From positions 1 to 5,520 of the forward strand of contig JAYTXR010000173.1 in assembly GCA_043742865.1 (NCBI GenBank): a DNA stretch of 5,520 bases. The letters run 5' to 3'. The notes beneath the pieces are model-generated. The model made no database searches, was not told the origin of the DNA, and worked only from the letters and a program-made list of their open reading frames with translations. The stretch's first letter is position 1, and each line of letters begins with the position of its first letter. Of the stretch, positions 4,927 through 5,520 are shown piece after piece. Both the position numbers and the translations under genes were made by a program. The stretch comes from PALSA-911 sp043742865 (GTDB taxonomy: Bacteria > Pseudomonadota > Alphaproteobacteria > Acetobacterales > Acetobacteraceae).

Positions 4927-5520
4927 ATGGAGCTGCTATCCACGCTCGGCCTGCAGGGGGCGTTGCGCGAACTGGTGCCGGCATTCGAGTGGCAGAGCGG
5001 AACCAAGGTAAACGCCGGGTTCGGACCCACTGCCGTGCTGATGGAGCGCATCGCCGGCGGAGCCATCGCCGATGTCGCGATCCTGACCCTGGCGGGCATC
5101 GACCAATTGATTGCCAACGGAACCATGCAGGCCGGCAGCCGGACCGACCTGGCCCGCTCGGCGGTCGGTTTCGCCGTGCGTCCCGGTGCGCAAAAGCCAG
5201 ACATCTCCAGCGCCGGGGCGGTGCGGCGCACGCTGCTGGCGGCACCCTCGATCGTGTATTCCAGGGCCGGGGCCAGCGGCATCTTCTTCGCCGGGCTGAT
5301 CGAGCGCCTCGGCATCGCCGCCGAAATCAATGCCAAGGCCACGATCATCCCCAGCGGCTTCACCGGTGAAAAGCTGATAACCGGAGAGGCGGAACTGGCC
5401 GTGCAGCAGATCAGCGAATTGATGGAGGTGGCGGGCATCGACATCGTCGGCGCGCTGCCGGCGGAACTCGGCGGTGAAACGGTATTTTCGGCGGGCATCT
5501 TCGCCGCGTCGTCGCACCCG
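4927..5520 (+). CDS. ModA-like solute-binding protein without signal peptide, C-terminus off the edge
   Basis: The 198 visible residues resemble the type II periplasmic-binding fold of molybdate-binding ModA-like proteins. The first strand contains LLSTLG (3-8). FGPTAVLMERI (32-42), the ADVAIL strand (48-53), YSRAGASGI (111-119), ERLGIAAEINAKAT and GEAELAVQQISEL follow. ModA proteins normally bind oxyanions in the periplasm for an ABC importer. Here the protein starts directly at the first strand, with no lipobox or hydrophobic leader. An in-frame TGA at 4897-4899 rules out a leader upstream, and AAGGGG at 4913-4918 gives good spacing to the ATG at 4927. It lies two bases after the lyase stop, so it is co-translated. 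No ModB or ModC gene is seen before the edge. It may be a cytoplasmic small-molecule binder or sensor. Family confidence is good; ligand and compartment are uncertain. Confidence 0.85.
   Translation, partial: MELLSTLGLQGALRELVPAFEWQSGTKVNAGFGPTAVLMERIAGGAIADVAILTLAGIDQLIANGTMQAGSRTDLARSAVGFAVRPGAQKPDISSAGAVRRTLLAAPSIVYSRAGASGIFFAGLIERLGIAAEINAKATIIPSGFTGEKLITGEAELAVQQISELMEVAGIDIVGALPAELGGETVFSAGIFAASSHP

Noticed and set aside
3872..5245. A 457-codon open frame on the minus strand across the CoA-transferase end, the lyase and the binding-protein gene
   Set aside because: It is antisense to three well-recognised genes. Its translation is rich in Arg, Gly, His and Gln with no domain, as expected of a codon-phase shadow in GC-rich DNA.
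4617..5498. A 293-codon minus-strand open frame opposite the lyase end and the binding-protein gene
   Set aside because: It is Ser/Pro/Ala-rich without recognisable motifs, and the plus-strand frames encode clear families.

Overview
The window looks like a piece of a high-GC proteobacterial chromosome. It is most likely alphaproteobacterial, and Acetobacteraceae or another Rhodospirillales family fits best; this taxonomic call is inferred from GC content and overall protein style, not from a marker gene. Hand counts on sample lines inside the main gene block give about 70-75% GC. The leftmost 300 bases are only about 52% GC (156 of 300), and positions 361-580 are about 62%.

Layout. The left edge (1-344, minus strand) carries the N-terminal 114 residues of a DUF262/ParB-like protein with a DGAHR motif. 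Its C-terminus lies outside the window. A 237-base divergent intergenic region follows (345-581). It has no convincing gene, one small perfect dyad (383-395) and a lone -35-like hexamer. From 582 to the right edge, six genes run on the plus strand with gaps of -4, 10, 32, 6 and 2 bases: a cation diffusion facilitator (582-1469), a TonB-family energy transducer (1466-2215), a PduO-type cob(I)alamin adenosyltransferase (2226-2780), a family III (CaiB/BaiF) CoA-transferase (2813-4030), a CitE/HpcH-type acyl-CoA lyase (4037-4924) and a ModA-like solute-binding protein without a signal peptide (4927 to beyond the right edge).

How the genes may work together. The spacing suggests one transcript, or two with a possible break in the 32-base gap before the CoA-transferase. 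The first two genes concern the envelope: metal export and energising outer-membrane uptake. The CoA-transferase and lyase form a plausible pair that activates a dicarboxylic or hydroxy acid as its CoA ester and cleaves it in a retro-Claisen reaction, as in itaconate/citramalate or malyl-CoA type pathways. The adenosyltransferase makes coenzyme B12 for AdoCbl-dependent mutases, and TonB energises uptake of cobalamin and siderophores. A B12/acyl-CoA theme is therefore possible, but it is inference.

I see no CRISPR array, RNA gene, insertion sequence or clear terminator. The parts most worth a second look are the low-GC DGAHR gene fragment at the left edge, the leaderless ModA-like protein at the right edge, and the CoA-transferase/lyase cassette behind the B12 gene. 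I found no firm evidence of a wholly new system.
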